Shown here piece after piece: positions 53,166 to 61,071 of a stretch of DNA of 64,000 nt; position 1 is the stretch's first letter; each line of letters begins with the position of its first letter. Source of the DNA: Hahella sp. KA22 (GTDB lineage: Bacteria; Pseudomonadota; Gammaproteobacteria; Pseudomonadales; Oleiphilaceae); the NCBI RefSeq assembly GCF_004135205.1, contig NZ_CP035490.1, positions 3,861,501-3,925,500 of the forward strand, written 5' to 3'. The notes below the pieces were generated by a model that worked only from the letters and a program-made list of their open reading frames with translations, ran no database searches and was not told where the DNA came from. Position numbers and translations under genes: made by a program.

Positions 53166-54305
53166 TCAGGCCATATCCCGGATCAACGTCTGATTGGTCT
53201 GCTGTTCCTGATTGATGTAATTGACCATCTGACTCAGGGTGCTTTCGCTGTTTGAGGTCAGACTCTTGACATGCTCAATGGCCTGTTCGATGCCGGCCTG
53301 ATTCTGCATGATCACCTTGCGCACCAGGGCTTCCTCGGCTTTGGCGTCATTCGCCTCTTTGGTGTGTACGGACGCATCGACGCCCGCCGCGCCGCCGCCT
53401 ACTTGCGCGCCGCTGGACACGAACAGGGACATATTGCGGGCCTGATGCAGTAACGGCCATTCGCTGAGAGACTGCGCCAGCTTACTAAGGTTGCTCGTCG
53501 CCGCCTGGCTGGAAGACGAAGCGGTCGCGCCGGCCTGGGTCGCGGCGCCGGCGGTTTTGCCTGCGGATGCGGCGGTGGCGGCCGTTTTGCTGGAGTTGGA
53601 GGCGACCGAGGCGGCTTTGCCTGCGGAGGTGGTGGCGGAGGCGTACATACCCGCTCCCGCTGTCCCGATGATCAAGACGGCGGCCACAATCACTGATGCG
53701 ACGATGGCGTTGGCCGGTTCGCCCATGACGTTGGCCAGGCCTTTGGCGATGGCGTTGGTCAGTTCCGACACCGCGCTTTTGCCGGTGGCCATGCCGACCA
53801 TTTGGTCCACCGCCACCGCCACCGCCAGCGCCATCATGACGCCGCCGGCGATGGCTCCGGCGCCGGTCGCGATCATCGCCGCCCCGGCGATCAAAGTGGC
53901 GGCCGCGGCGATCCAGCCGAACACTTTGGCGAACACGCCGGACTTCTTGGCCTTTTCCATCTCGTTGATGGATTTTTGCAGGGCTTCCATCACTTCTTTG
54001 TGGCGTTCCTTGTTTTCCTGGGCGAGAAACTTGGCGTCTTCTTTGCCGCTTTTGACGCCTTCTTCGTCCAGCTTCACCTGCAGACTTTGCAGCGCCAGCA
54101 ACAGGTCGACGGTGGCTTTAGGCGGCGTCAGCGCCACCAGGGACGACGCGCCGCCGGTGTTTTCGGCGTCAACCGCCGGCAATGGGGTAAAGGAATCAGC
54201 CCCGCGTGAAGTTCGCGTGGCGTTATTGGTTGCCTGACTGGCCAGAAACAGCTCAGGCAAATCGGCGTTCAGGACGTCTGTCGGCAAAGCGCCTATCGTG
54301 CTCAT
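53166..54305 (-). CDS. sctE: T3SS major translocator SctE (YopB-like)
   Basis: The start at 54305 (MSTIGALPTDVLNADLP) overlaps the chaperone gene by ATGA; the upstream frame start is rejected. The 379-residue protein has a coiled coil near 95-125 and two strongly hydrophobic segments (FGWIAAAATLIAGAAMIATG near 140 and IVASVIVAAVLIIGTAGAGM near 205), as in YopB/PopB/IpaB. It ends in a coiled coil (EQAIEHVKSLTSNSESTLSQM). It inserts in the host membrane as a translocon pore component. Confidence 0.9.
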   Translation of the reverse strand: MSTIGALPTDVLNADLPELFLASQATNNATRTSRGADSFTPLPAVDAENTGGASSLVALTPPKATVDLLLALQSLQVKLDEEGVKSGKEDAKFLAQENKERHKEVMEALQKSINEMEKAKKSGVFAKVFGWIAAAATLIAGAAMIATGAGAIAGGVMMALAVAVAVDQMVGMATGKSAVSELTNAIAKGLANVMGEPANAIVASVIVAAVLIIGTAGAGMYASATTSAGKAASVASNSSKTAATAASAGKTAGAATQAGATASSSSQAATSNLSKLAQSLSEWPLLHQARNMSLFVSSGAQVGGGAAGVDASVHTKEANDAKAEEALVRKVIMQNQAGIEQAIEHVKSLTSNSESTLSQMVNYINQEQQTNQTLIRDMA

Positions 54306-54862
54306 AGGGCGTCTCCTTGATTGTGTAGAGTGCTGGTTTGAGGGTTGGAAGTCGGGTTGGTTTGAGTGCTGGACTGAGGTTGAGTTTTGTTGTCGATCGC
54401 GCCCAGCAGTTCCTGCGCCTTGTGATAAGTCGTCTGATGCTGGGGGCGTCCCTGGGACCAATGCAGCGCCGCCGTCAGACCGTTGCGAGCCTGCTTCAGG
54501 TCGTTGAGCGCCAGATAGCACTTGGCGGCCTGTAGCGGCGGCACGGGATTGTCGTGCTGGAGCAGGGCGGAGTAGGAGTAGGCTTCAATCGCCTCCGCAT
54601 ACTTGCCCAGAGACTCGCGGCAGGCGCCCAGTCCGGTCCAGAAACGCACGTCCAGGTGGCTGTAGAGGCATAAAAACGCGAAGGTCTTTTCCGCCTGCTC
54701 GAATTTGCGCTGCTGATACAGGTTGTAGCTGATCGTATAGATCGCCTCGATTTCCTCCTGCGTGATGCCTCGGGCGATGGCCAGAGCGCCGCCGCCCTGC
54801 ATAACCTGTTGCAGCAGCGCCGCGGCGTCTGTGCTGGTGAATGGGTTGGTTTGTTGCGTCAC
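54302..54862 (-). CDS. lcrH: Class II translocator chaperone (LcrH/SycD-like)
   Basis: The frame starts at a GTG with AAGGAGAAG upstream. The 186-residue protein has three TPR units: IYTISYNLYQQRKFEQAEKTFAFL, FWTGLGACRESLGKYAEAIEAY and PLQAAKCYLALNDLKQARNGL. It has the classic LcrH/SycD N-terminus. It keeps both translocators soluble until secretion. The last 35 residues are a Gln/Thr/Ser/Asn-rich tail not found in usual members. Confidence 0.92.
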   Translation of the reverse strand: MTQQTNPFTSTDAAALLQQVMQGGGALAIARGITQEEIEAIYTISYNLYQQRKFEQAEKTFAFLCLYSHLDVRFWTGLGACRESLGKYAEAIEAYSYSALLQHDNPVPPLQAAKCYLALNDLKQARNGLTAALHWSQGRPQHQTTYHKAQELLGAIDNKTQPQSSTQTNPTSNPQTSTLHNQGDAL

Positions 54863-54880
54863 AATGCTTCTCCTTTTGCG

Positions 54881-55183
54881 TCAAATGCGATTGATCAGCC
54901 CAAGTTGAATGCGCGCCAGCTGTAGTCGCGGCGCAGTGGGCTGATGATCAAGCGCGTGTTCGGAACGGTTGCGCAATGCCTGCTCCCGTCGCGCCAGTTC
55001 GCCGCGCTCCGCCTCTGACAAACGGCTCTTGCCGCGCGCAATTAAAGGAGCCAGGGTTTCCCGGTTCACTCCCCATTGCGCCATCAGCGCGTCGGTGTCG
55101 GCGAACGAGGCGGTCACCGACGCGTGCAGCCGCTCCATTTCGTAGATAAGTTGGTAAGAGAGATTTTCCGTCGCGGTGGACAT
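54881..55183 (-). CDS. lcrG: LcrG-like T3SS regulatory protein
   Basis: AGGAGG precedes the ATG. The 100-residue helical protein contains WGVNRETLAPLIARGKSRLSEAERGELARREQ in outline, which lines up with the core of Yersinia LcrG (IGLTPEAVMKIF...SAEEIKPAERELLDEI as I recall it). LcrG blocks secretion from inside and binds the needle-tip protein. It sits directly upstream of lcrH, but no LcrV-sized gene lies between, as would be normal. Confidence 0.7.
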   Translation of the reverse strand: MSTATENLSYQLIYEMERLHASVTASFADTDALMAQWGVNRETLAPLIARGKSRLSEAERGELARREQALRNRSEHALDHQPTAPRLQLARIQLGLINRI

Positions 55184-55296
55184 AGTTCCTCCTGTTTTCG
55201 TTTATAAGTCTTTCAGGTATGCAGTCTCTCAGGCATGCAATCCTCAATGACCAGACAAGCCCGATCCGGGACCGGGCGTTAAGCAAAGCAACAGCC

Positions 55297-55860
55297 TTAG
55301 ATCTTGCCGAGGATGCCCTGGTTGGTCTGGTGGATATTGCTGTTGGTGTTGGATGGCAGCGTCAGCGACTCATCCCGCTTCTTCATCAATGAACTGATGC
55401 GGATCATCTCCAGCTGACTGCGACTGTTGAGGCCGTCGATAAAGGCCTTCAGGTTCTCGATGGAGGTTTCCCACTCATCGCTGTTCTGACAGAAATCGTA
55501 GCCGTCGCTGTCCAGATACAGACCGCTGTGAGGCACGCCTTTGTGCTCCTTGTCGTACTTGCTGAGGCCCTGTTGGATGTCATTTTTTTCGAAGAAATCA
55601 ATCATCTCCGGGGGCATGGTGCTATTGCCTTCGCCTTCGAGCTTGCCTTTCTCGGTGCGGGCGATGGAAAGCATGGCGTTGGCCTGCTTGAGCAGATTGT
55701 TCAGCGCCGCCATGCTTTGCAATTCGTCCGCCAACTGTTGCTCCAGATTATTGGCGCGCTCGATCTCCAGAAACATGATGAGTTCCGCCAGGCTCATGAC
55801 CTGATTATTGATCTGAAATTTATCTCCGCCGAGGGAAGAAATTCCGCCGATGTTTTCCAT
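55297..55860 (-). CDS. sctA: Candidate needle-tip / translocon filament protein (EspA/SseB-like)
   Basis: The start at 55860 (MENIGGISSLGGDKFQ) has GAGGAAA 6 bases upstream. The 187-residue protein has a coiled-coil region (MSLAELIMFLEIERANNLEQQLADELQS in outline) and a C-terminal helix WETSIENLKAFIDGLNSRSQLEMIRISSLMKK. This two-coil build with a small middle domain is like EspA/SseB and like the core of LcrV. Gene position, first in the translocator operon, fits a tip protein. It is much shorter than LcrV (about 320 residues), so EspA/SseB is the closer model. Confidence 0.65.
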   Translation of the reverse strand: MENIGGISSLGGDKFQINNQVMSLAELIMFLEIERANNLEQQLADELQSMAALNNLLKQANAMLSIARTEKGKLEGEGNSTMPPEMIDFFEKNDIQQGLSKYDKEHKGVPHSGLYLDSDGYDFCQNSDEWETSIENLKAFIDGLNSRSQLEMIRISSLMKKRDESLTLPSNTNSNIHQTNQGILGKI

Positions 55861-56192
55861 GGTGTTTCCTCTTTCAAAGTAAGCGGCGAGTCGCTTGGTC
55901 ATATGCGGTTCGCCTGTTCAGTTAGCTATGGCGGACGGGCTTGGCGCGGGACGCGCAAGGCGTCGCCGTCGCAGCCAGATCCGCCGACAGGGCCAGTATT
56001 TTTGAAAGCGGGGGAGCGACGACATATATCGACCGGCTGATTTTGCCGCTGAAAATTTTTTCGCGAGACCCTGTAACTTTTTCCGGAGGGGCGGCGTAAA
56101 TGAGTTAAACGGCCGCTGAGCAGCGGTCTGAAAATGCGCCACGCAACGATGGCCGATAACAAGACGAACAGATAACGACACAGGTAAACGAC
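55861..56192. promoter_or_regulatory. Divergent promoter region, translocator operon / MalT-type regulator
   Basis: This 332-base gap contains the start signals of both the tip-translocator operon (left) and the regulator gene (right). A palindrome CCGCTG-AG-CAGCGG lies at 56113-56126, 67 bases before the regulator ATG. It could be a binding site or a leader hairpin. No gene is visible in it. Confidence 0.55.
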
Positions 56193-58883
56193 ATGGACAC
56201 AGGGCAGTTTTTGAAGGGAAAGTTTTCCTTTCCTTTGGCATCGCAAATCGTTATTTCCCGCAGCCGTTTGACGCGCAAGCTGGAGGCGGCCAGACAGGCG
56301 CAGATTCATTGTCTGACTGCGCCCGCCGGGTTTGGTAAAACCACGCTGATGCAGGATTGGGCCGCCCCGCAGAAAGGCCGCGTTATCTGGTTCACGGCTG
56401 AGCGCAGCGATAATCGTCCCTTGCGCCTGGGCGGCGGACTGTTAGCCGCTTTCGCCAGCGCCGGTTATGGTTTTCTGGGCTGCAAAGAAGAGCTGGACTT
56501 GCTGAATGAGCAGGACGGCGTTGCGCATTGGAGCCGCTTGTTTATCGACGAGCTGGAGACAGCTGCGCGTCGCACTGGCGCCTCTCTGACCCTGGTGCTG
56601 GATAACCTGCATTTACTGGACGCGCCTGAGGCCATTGCTTTGCTTTCCTGTCTGGTGCGTGACCTGCCGGCCGCGCACCGCTTATGCCTGCTATCCAGAA
56701 ATCCGCCTGCTCCGGCGCTGTTCGCCTCCACGTCCTGGAACCGGGTTCAGCACCTCAACGCCGACGAACTGGCGTTTACGCTGGAGGAAGGCAAACAGTA
56801 TCTGCGGGCGTTGCAGGCGGAAGGGCTCCTGGGGCGTTATGCCGCTCCTGGCGCCCCAGGCATGCAGACGCAGATCAGCGAACTGTGGCGACAAACCGAT
56901 GGCTGGCCGATCTTCTTCTGCGCCATGGCGAACCGCATGGCCAACAGCAACACGCCGTTCGCCACCAAAGAAGAACTCAACGCGCTGCCAGATTTTCATC
57001 GCTATATGGCAGAGCAGGTGATGCAGCCGTTGCAGCTATTACAGAAAGACATACCGGCGCGGTTACATGAACTAGCGCCGATTAGCGAATTTAATCGGGA
57101 TTTACTGAGTCAGTGCCTGTTTCCTGGCGAATCTCCCGCTCTGATTCAGGTGATGATTCATCACACCGGATTGATCGTCAAAGCGACGCAGTCAGGCGAT
57201 GAGTACCGCATGCGCCGGCCTTTGCGGAAGCATCTGCGCCAGGACGCGACATCGACCGCGGAGGCGTCTGCTCTGTTCGATAAGGCGTTCAGATGGCGTT
57301 TGGCCAACAACCAGGGCAGGGCGGCAATTAGTTTGTGTATTGATAACAGTTATTGGCGGGCCGCCGTGCATCTGCTGGAAAAGCTGTATCCCTCCCTTGT
57401 CAGTGCTGGATGCTGGACGCAGGTGGTTCAGTGGCTGGCGGCTGTGCCGGCGCATATCGTCGGGCAACGGCCGCTTCTGCAGATGTTATTGGGGCGGAAG
57501 GCGTTGTTTGAGTCAGCGTCCACGTCTGCGCTTATTCACTTCAAACAGGCGCAGTCGCTGTTGTCGTCCGCGCAGGCGCTGGATCATCCCGACGGGGTGT
57601 ACGACGCCGCCTCCAGGGCGAAGTGGCTGCAGGAGGCGTCCGCCCTGATAGCGTCTACTCAGGCGCTTTACCTCACGGGTCATGATCAGTCTCTTGCTGA
57701 GCAAGATTCGTCTTGCCTGCTGACCCGCTATCACCAGGGGCTGCATGCACTGCATCAGGGGCGTTTGCATGAGGCCAGAAAGCGACTTAACGAAGTCATG
57801 GAGGCGGCCCTGGCGGATGATCCGGGGATGTTGACCCAGGTGATCCCGGTGTTGGGCTGGCTGCATTATCTGACCGGAGAAACGGACCTGTGGCGCAGTG
57901 GACTGGCCTCGCTGCGGGAGCGCGTCGCGCCAGGTTGCGACCTGCCGCATGGGTTCGCCTGGACCAGCGCATCGACCTTGTTCGGCATGCTGGAAAACGC
58001 TTCCACAGAAGAAGTGAAGCAAGGATTGCAAGATGCCTCTGTGTTGCACGGCCTGTGCGCGCCAGCGGAACTGCGTTTCAATCTGGCGGCGGCGCAGATG
58101 TTGTTGGCGATCCGCGAGGCCCGCTGGGACGACGCGGGAGAAGCGTTGCTGGAAGCGGAGGTGCTGCAGCACTCAATCCCCCATCCTGTGCGGCGGACGC
58201 TGTTTTCATTGCCTGCGCTCAAGGCGCAAAGACTGCTGGCGCAAGGCGGCGAACGCGAGGCGCTGCACCTGTTGCAAGCCTGGGGTGGTCACTATGACCA
58301 GGCCTGTTTCGCCACCCAACACGAGCAATTAATACTGAGCGAGGTGCTGTTCGCCTTGAACCGTCCCGAAGAAAGCCTGGAACCGGCGCGTCAGGTGAGA
58401 GCCTGGGCGGAGCAACATCGTTGCGGCTTGTTGCTGACGCAAGCGCTGGCGATCGAGGCGTTGGCGTTACAAAAGCTGGGGCGAGAGGAAAAAGCGCAGC
58501 AGGTGTTTCACGACGCCTTGCATGTCGGTCGCATGACCAGCAGCGTACATTCTCTGGTGAGAAAAGACGCGCCGGAAATGAAACCTTTGTTGTCAGCGGC
58601 CAAACAGCTGGGACGTTATCCGGCCTATGTCGGCAGATTGATCGAACATTACGGCCAGGATATCGCGCAGGATGACGATGACAGCGCCAATCTCGCCGCC
58701 TTGAGTAAACGTGAGAAACAGGTACTGGATCTGCTGGTGACCGGCATGTCCAACCCCGAAATCGCCGACGCCCTATGCCGTTCTTTGGGCACGATCAAGA
58801 TTCACGTCCATAACATTTACCGGAAACTGGGCGCCGCCAACCGGGTGGCGGCGATCAATAAATACAACGTCGCCACCGCCTGA
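56193..58883 (+). CDS. LuxR-family MalT-type transcriptional activator (STAND ATPase)
   Basis: The 896-residue protein has a P-loop APAGFGKTTLMQDW near residue 45, then the LVLDNLHLLDAPE Walker B region near 130, a winged-helix and TPR-like superhelix region (about 400-820), and a LuxR DNA-binding domain at the C-terminus (LSKREKQVLDLLVTGMSNPEIADAL in outline, then GTIKIHVHNIYRKLGAANR). This is the MalT architecture, in which a ligand triggers oligomerisation. It lies between the translocator operon and a T3SS chaperone. No ExsA/LcrF-type AraC activator is visible, so this is the likely T3SS regulator in this window. Confidence 0.9.
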   Translation: MDTGQFLKGKFSFPLASQIVISRSRLTRKLEAARQAQIHCLTAPAGFGKTTLMQDWAAPQKGRVIWFTAERSDNRPLRLGGGLLAAFASAGYGFLGCKEELDLLNEQDGVAHWSRLFIDELETAARRTGASLTLVLDNLHLLDAPEAIALLSCLVRDLPAAHRLCLLSRNPPAPALFASTSWNRVQHLNADELAFTLEEGKQYLRALQAEGLLGRYAAPGAPGMQTQISELWRQTDGWPIFFCAMANRMANSNTPFATKEELNALPDFHRYMAEQVMQPLQLLQKDIPARLHELAPISEFNRDLLSQCLFPGESPALIQVMIHHTGLIVKATQSGDEYRMRRPLRKHLRQDATSTAEASALFDKAFRWRLANNQGRAAISLCIDNSYWRAAVHLLEKLYPSLVSAGCWTQVVQWLAAVPAHIVGQRPLLQMLLGRKALFESASTSALIHFKQAQSLLSSAQALDHPDGVYDAASRAKWLQEASALIASTQALYLTGHDQSLAEQDSSCLLTRYHQGLHALHQGRLHEARKRLNEVMEAALADDPGMLTQVIPVLGWLHYLTGETDLWRSGLASLRERVAPGCDLPHGFAWTSASTLFGMLENASTEEVKQGLQDASVLHGLCAPAELRFNLAAAQMLLAIREARWDDAGEALLEAEVLQHSIPHPVRRTLFSLPALKAQRLLAQGGEREALHLLQAWGGHYDQACFATQHEQLILSEVLFALNRPEESLEPARQVRAWAEQHRCGLLLTQALAIEALALQKLGREEKAQQVFHDALHVGRMTSSVHSLVRKDAPEMKPLLSAAKQLGRYPAYVGRLIEHYGQDIAQDDDDSANLAALSKREKQVLDLLVTGMSNPEIADALCRSLGTIKIHVHNIYRKLGAANRVAAINKYNVATA

Positions 58884-58980
58884 CGCCTTCCGGGAAAAAC
58901 AGAACCAGATCTGAATAACCTCCGACGCCTCAAGGCGTCTGGAGCAGGATACTTACGCCTTAAAATTCAAGGAGACGCCC

Positions 58981-59376
58981 ATGCACACTTACAATCAGTT
59001 CGAAAGCCTGTTATTTCGTTTCTGCCAACGCCACCAGATCGCCATGATCCGGCCGGACGCCAATCTGCACTATGTGGTGTATATCGATAATCTGGCGGTG
59101 CGCTGCTTTTCCCAAAGCGGGAGCATCTACTTGCAAATTGATCTGGAAGAACTACCAGGAGCAGGGCCTGAGCACACTCAAACAGGCAAACACCTGATGC
59201 AACAGTCGCTATTGGACAGCCTGCAAACCTCCAGCGTCGTCGCACTGGACCAACAAAACCGCGTCATCCTGTTCCAGACACTCCCCCTGGACGACTGCCA
59301 GCTACACGACCTAGAAACCGCCATGGAAACTCTTGCTAATCAGGCGGAAGCTTATGGGGGGATATTGGGGAGCTGA
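58981..59376 (+). CDS. Class I T3SS chaperone, CesT/SycE-like
   Basis: AAGGAGACGCCC precedes the ATG. The 131-residue protein has the class I chaperone fold pattern: N-terminal helix (FESLLFRFCQRHQI), strands (YVVYIDNLAVRCFSQSGSIYLQIDL in outline), a middle helix, VVALDQQNRVILFQTLPL, and a C-terminal helix DCQLHDLETAMETLANQAEAY. It probably serves an effector or translocator not encoded next to it, or regulates the MalT-type protein encoded just upstream. Confidence 0.78.
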   Translation: MHTYNQFESLLFRFCQRHQIAMIRPDANLHYVVYIDNLAVRCFSQSGSIYLQIDLEELPGAGPEHTQTGKHLMQQSLLDSLQTSSVVALDQQNRVILFQTLPLDDCQLHDLETAMETLANQAEAYGGILGS

Positions 59377-59490
59377 TGAGTATGGGTGCGATGACGAGAG
59401 CTGTGCTATAACGGAATTCAGTAGTAAGAGTCTTGGTCTCAGCAACTCACCGTGGACCAATAATTATGAGCTCAGGATTTCCCTGAATGC

Positions 59491-59724
59491 TCATACCGAA
59501 GATTCAGCATCTGAAAGTTTAGCCCTCAAGGTTTGTGAAGCAACAGCAATCCCGATGAAGCTTGCGAAAATATACTCAAGTGGCGGGTCCAACGACATAA
59601 ATATTAGTGCCACAGCACAAACTGTCGAGCACAGAAAGGCCAGGGTTAACAGAAGCCGCGACCGAACCTTTAAAAGCAGGAGAGTGGGTAGAAGGAACGT
59701 AATGGTTGCTAACACGAGACTCAT
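59491..59724 (-). CDS. Small membrane protein (hypothetical)
   Basis: The 77-residue frame encodes two to three hydrophobic helices (MSLVLATITFLLPTLLLL, LTLAFLCSTVCAVALIFMSL, IFASFIGIAVASQTL) ending in a charged tail. GGAGAG lies about 10 bases before the ATG. Hydrophobic pattern and ribosome site favour this over the overlapping + strand frame at 59333-59758. It is not recognised; small toxin or immunity roles are possible. Confidence 0.5.
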   Translation of the reverse strand: MSLVLATITFLLPTLLLLKVRSRLLLTLAFLCSTVCAVALIFMSLDPPLEYIFASFIGIAVASQTLRAKLSDAESSV

Positions 59725-59779
59725 TAGAACAGCTCTCCAAGTGGATCATCTTAGGTAACAAGAGCATGCCGAAAAATGC

Positions 59780-60040
59780 TTATTGGGCCATATACTGATC
59801 AAAGATATTAAACTCTTCGGTAAGATCTATTATGGTTCCTCCACCTGAAATAACTTCAATATGACCACAATTATGATAAGACTCCAACATTAGAGTTAAT
59901 TCATTTTTAACTTGGTCAGGAATGGACTCTAAAATTGATTTGTCTTGGTTGGCTACTACTAAATTCATTACTTCCAAAACTGTATCAACTACACCCAGCC
60001 TGTGACTTTTAAACTGATCCAATATGTCATCCAAGGTCAT
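59780..60040 (-). CDS. Hypothetical small acidic protein
   Basis: The 86-residue helical acidic protein (MTLDDILDQFKSHRLGVVDT, then LTLMLESYHNCGHIEVISGGG) is preceded by AGGAAAAG. No family is recognised. Its AT-rich DNA resembles that of the immunity candidates in the first island, but no toxin gene is near. It forms a - strand group with the small membrane protein. Confidence 0.55.
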   Translation of the reverse strand: MTLDDILDQFKSHRLGVVDTVLEVMNLVVANQDKSILESIPDQVKNELTLMLESYHNCGHIEVISGGGTIIDLTEEFNIFDQYMAQ

Positions 60041-60266
60041 TCTGTACTTTTCCTACTTTTGATAAACCAGGACGGTATATTCTTTAGGCTAACCCGCTCT
60101 GCACATTTTTTCCTATATTCCAGGAAATAGCTCTGCTTTAGCTTTTCTTGATCCTCCAATAGTAGTCCCGCTGCTTAATCCCCCATGTAGACTGCTTGGC
60201 CGTGGACTTCTGATGTGAGGCTTCAAATTAGCCAACCCTGAAAGCTTTTAGCCAAATCATATAGCA

Positions 60267-60471
60267 CTATGCCTTCCACTCAACTACCCATTGAGACTCT
60301 TCGAAGTACTTTTTCAGCGACGCCATGTTTTCCACCCAACCGTCGTGCCCATCTTCAAATGACTCTTTCGCTGAGGTGATAATCAGGTAACCGCCTGTAT
60401 TCTCAGTATCATCAAGCACCTTCACGAAGAAGCCGGCGTCATCTCCCGCTAATATCTTTCCTACAGTACTT
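60267..60471 (-). pseudogene. 5'-truncated immunity-like gene fragment
   Basis: The frame encodes ISTVGKILAGDDAGFFVKV, TENTGGYLIITSAKESFEDG and WVENMASLKKYFEESQWVVEW. This pattern (GGYLII, then WVEN, then YFEES-WxVEW) looks like a small immunity protein. The only upstream start is a TTG inside the multi-hairpin repeat at 60472-60617, and no ATG comes before residue 55. The natural start was therefore probably lost when the repeat arrived. Confidence 0.5.
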
Positions 60472-60617
60472 ATTAATCCGGCAGACAAATAGCTTCCTTC
60501 TATTTGTCTGCAACGACAGGGCCTGCACAGGTCAGGCCCTGTCTCCCGCGGCTTGTCGCCGCGCAGGCGCGTCCATGCGCCTGGTGATTAACATGCCAAT
60601 ATCATTGCCATGTTAAT
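60472..60617 (-). repeat. Multi-hairpin repeat element (copy B)
   Basis: This 146-bp block is the inverse of 47120-47264, about 90 percent alike by eye. Its palindromes are, in order from the left: GCAGACAAATAG/CTATTTGTCTGC, GACAGGGCCTG/CAGGCCCTGTC, CGCGGC/GCCGCG, GGCGCGT/ATGCGCC and ATTAACATG/CATGTTAAT. Changes in one arm are sometimes matched in the other (ATTAACATG against ATTAATATG), which suggests that folding is preserved. Confidence 0.8.
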
Positions 60618-60864
60618 AGCTTGATCGTTTCCATAGAGCTATCAGCCCACAAAAGGTATGTGATTATTGAGTGTAGGTGGGTTAAACCCGGTTTATAGGT
60701 TTCAGGATGTGCGTGCGACTTGGTTGGCGCATGGCTACCAGATAAAGAACCTGTGTTGCGTTAGTGTACGCTGGAGAACGCCAGAAGAGTATGTCCTTGT
60801 TTTGGGAGCATGGATGGGCCGAAACAGACTCCCTTCGTCCAGAATCAACCATCTCAGTCCCACC

Positions 60865-60880
60865 TTGCACGCGCGTGCAC
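60865..60880. promoter_or_regulatory. Operator palindrome, distal copy
   Basis: TTGCAC-GCGC-GTGCAC is a nearly complete palindrome with the same half-sites as the proximal site, 133 bases upstream of it. A LacI/GntR-type repressor is a plausible reader; no regulator gene is in this window. Confidence 0.6.
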
Positions 60881-60996
60881 TAAAAACCTTAAACCCGCTT
60901 TCACTTTGTTGTCATCTGGCCGCCGCACACTGCATTTCGTGAGCGCCGCCACGAATTATCAGGCTGTTACCGGGATCGCTTTCGCTGGTTGGAAAT

Positions 60997-61014
60997 TTTG
61001 CACACGGGTGCAAA
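60997..61014. promoter_or_regulatory. Operator palindrome, proximal copy
   Basis: TTTGCAC-ACGG-GTGCAAA is a perfect 7-base inverted repeat around a 4-base centre, 58 bases upstream of the binding-protein ATG, where a repressor would overlap the promoter. Confidence 0.7.
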
Positions 61015-61071
61015 GGGCGGGGCGGTCGCTGGTCAATCACTGACATACATCGTTATAACAAGGGGTCAATC

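Larger units (their letters stand above)
60618..61071. promoter_or_regulatory. Leader of sugar ABC operon with two operators
   Basis: This gene-free 454-base region precedes the binding-protein gene. Two related palindromes occur: TTGCACGCGCGTGCAC (60865-60880) and TTTGCACACGGGTGCAAA (60997-61014). Both fit TTGCAC-N4-GTGCA, spaced 133 bases apart, the second 58 bases before the ATG. Short frames in the region have no ribosome site or recognisable protein. Confidence 0.65.

Noticed and set aside
59333-59758. A 141-codon + strand frame overlapping the end of the class I chaperone gene
   Set aside because: It starts inside the chaperone gene, has no ribosome site and low-complexity basic content at its end. 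The opposite strand encodes a hydrophobic protein with a good ribosome site.
60667-61043. Short + strand frames before the ABC importer
   Set aside because: They lack ribosome sites and recognisable protein patterns, and the region holds two operator palindromes instead.
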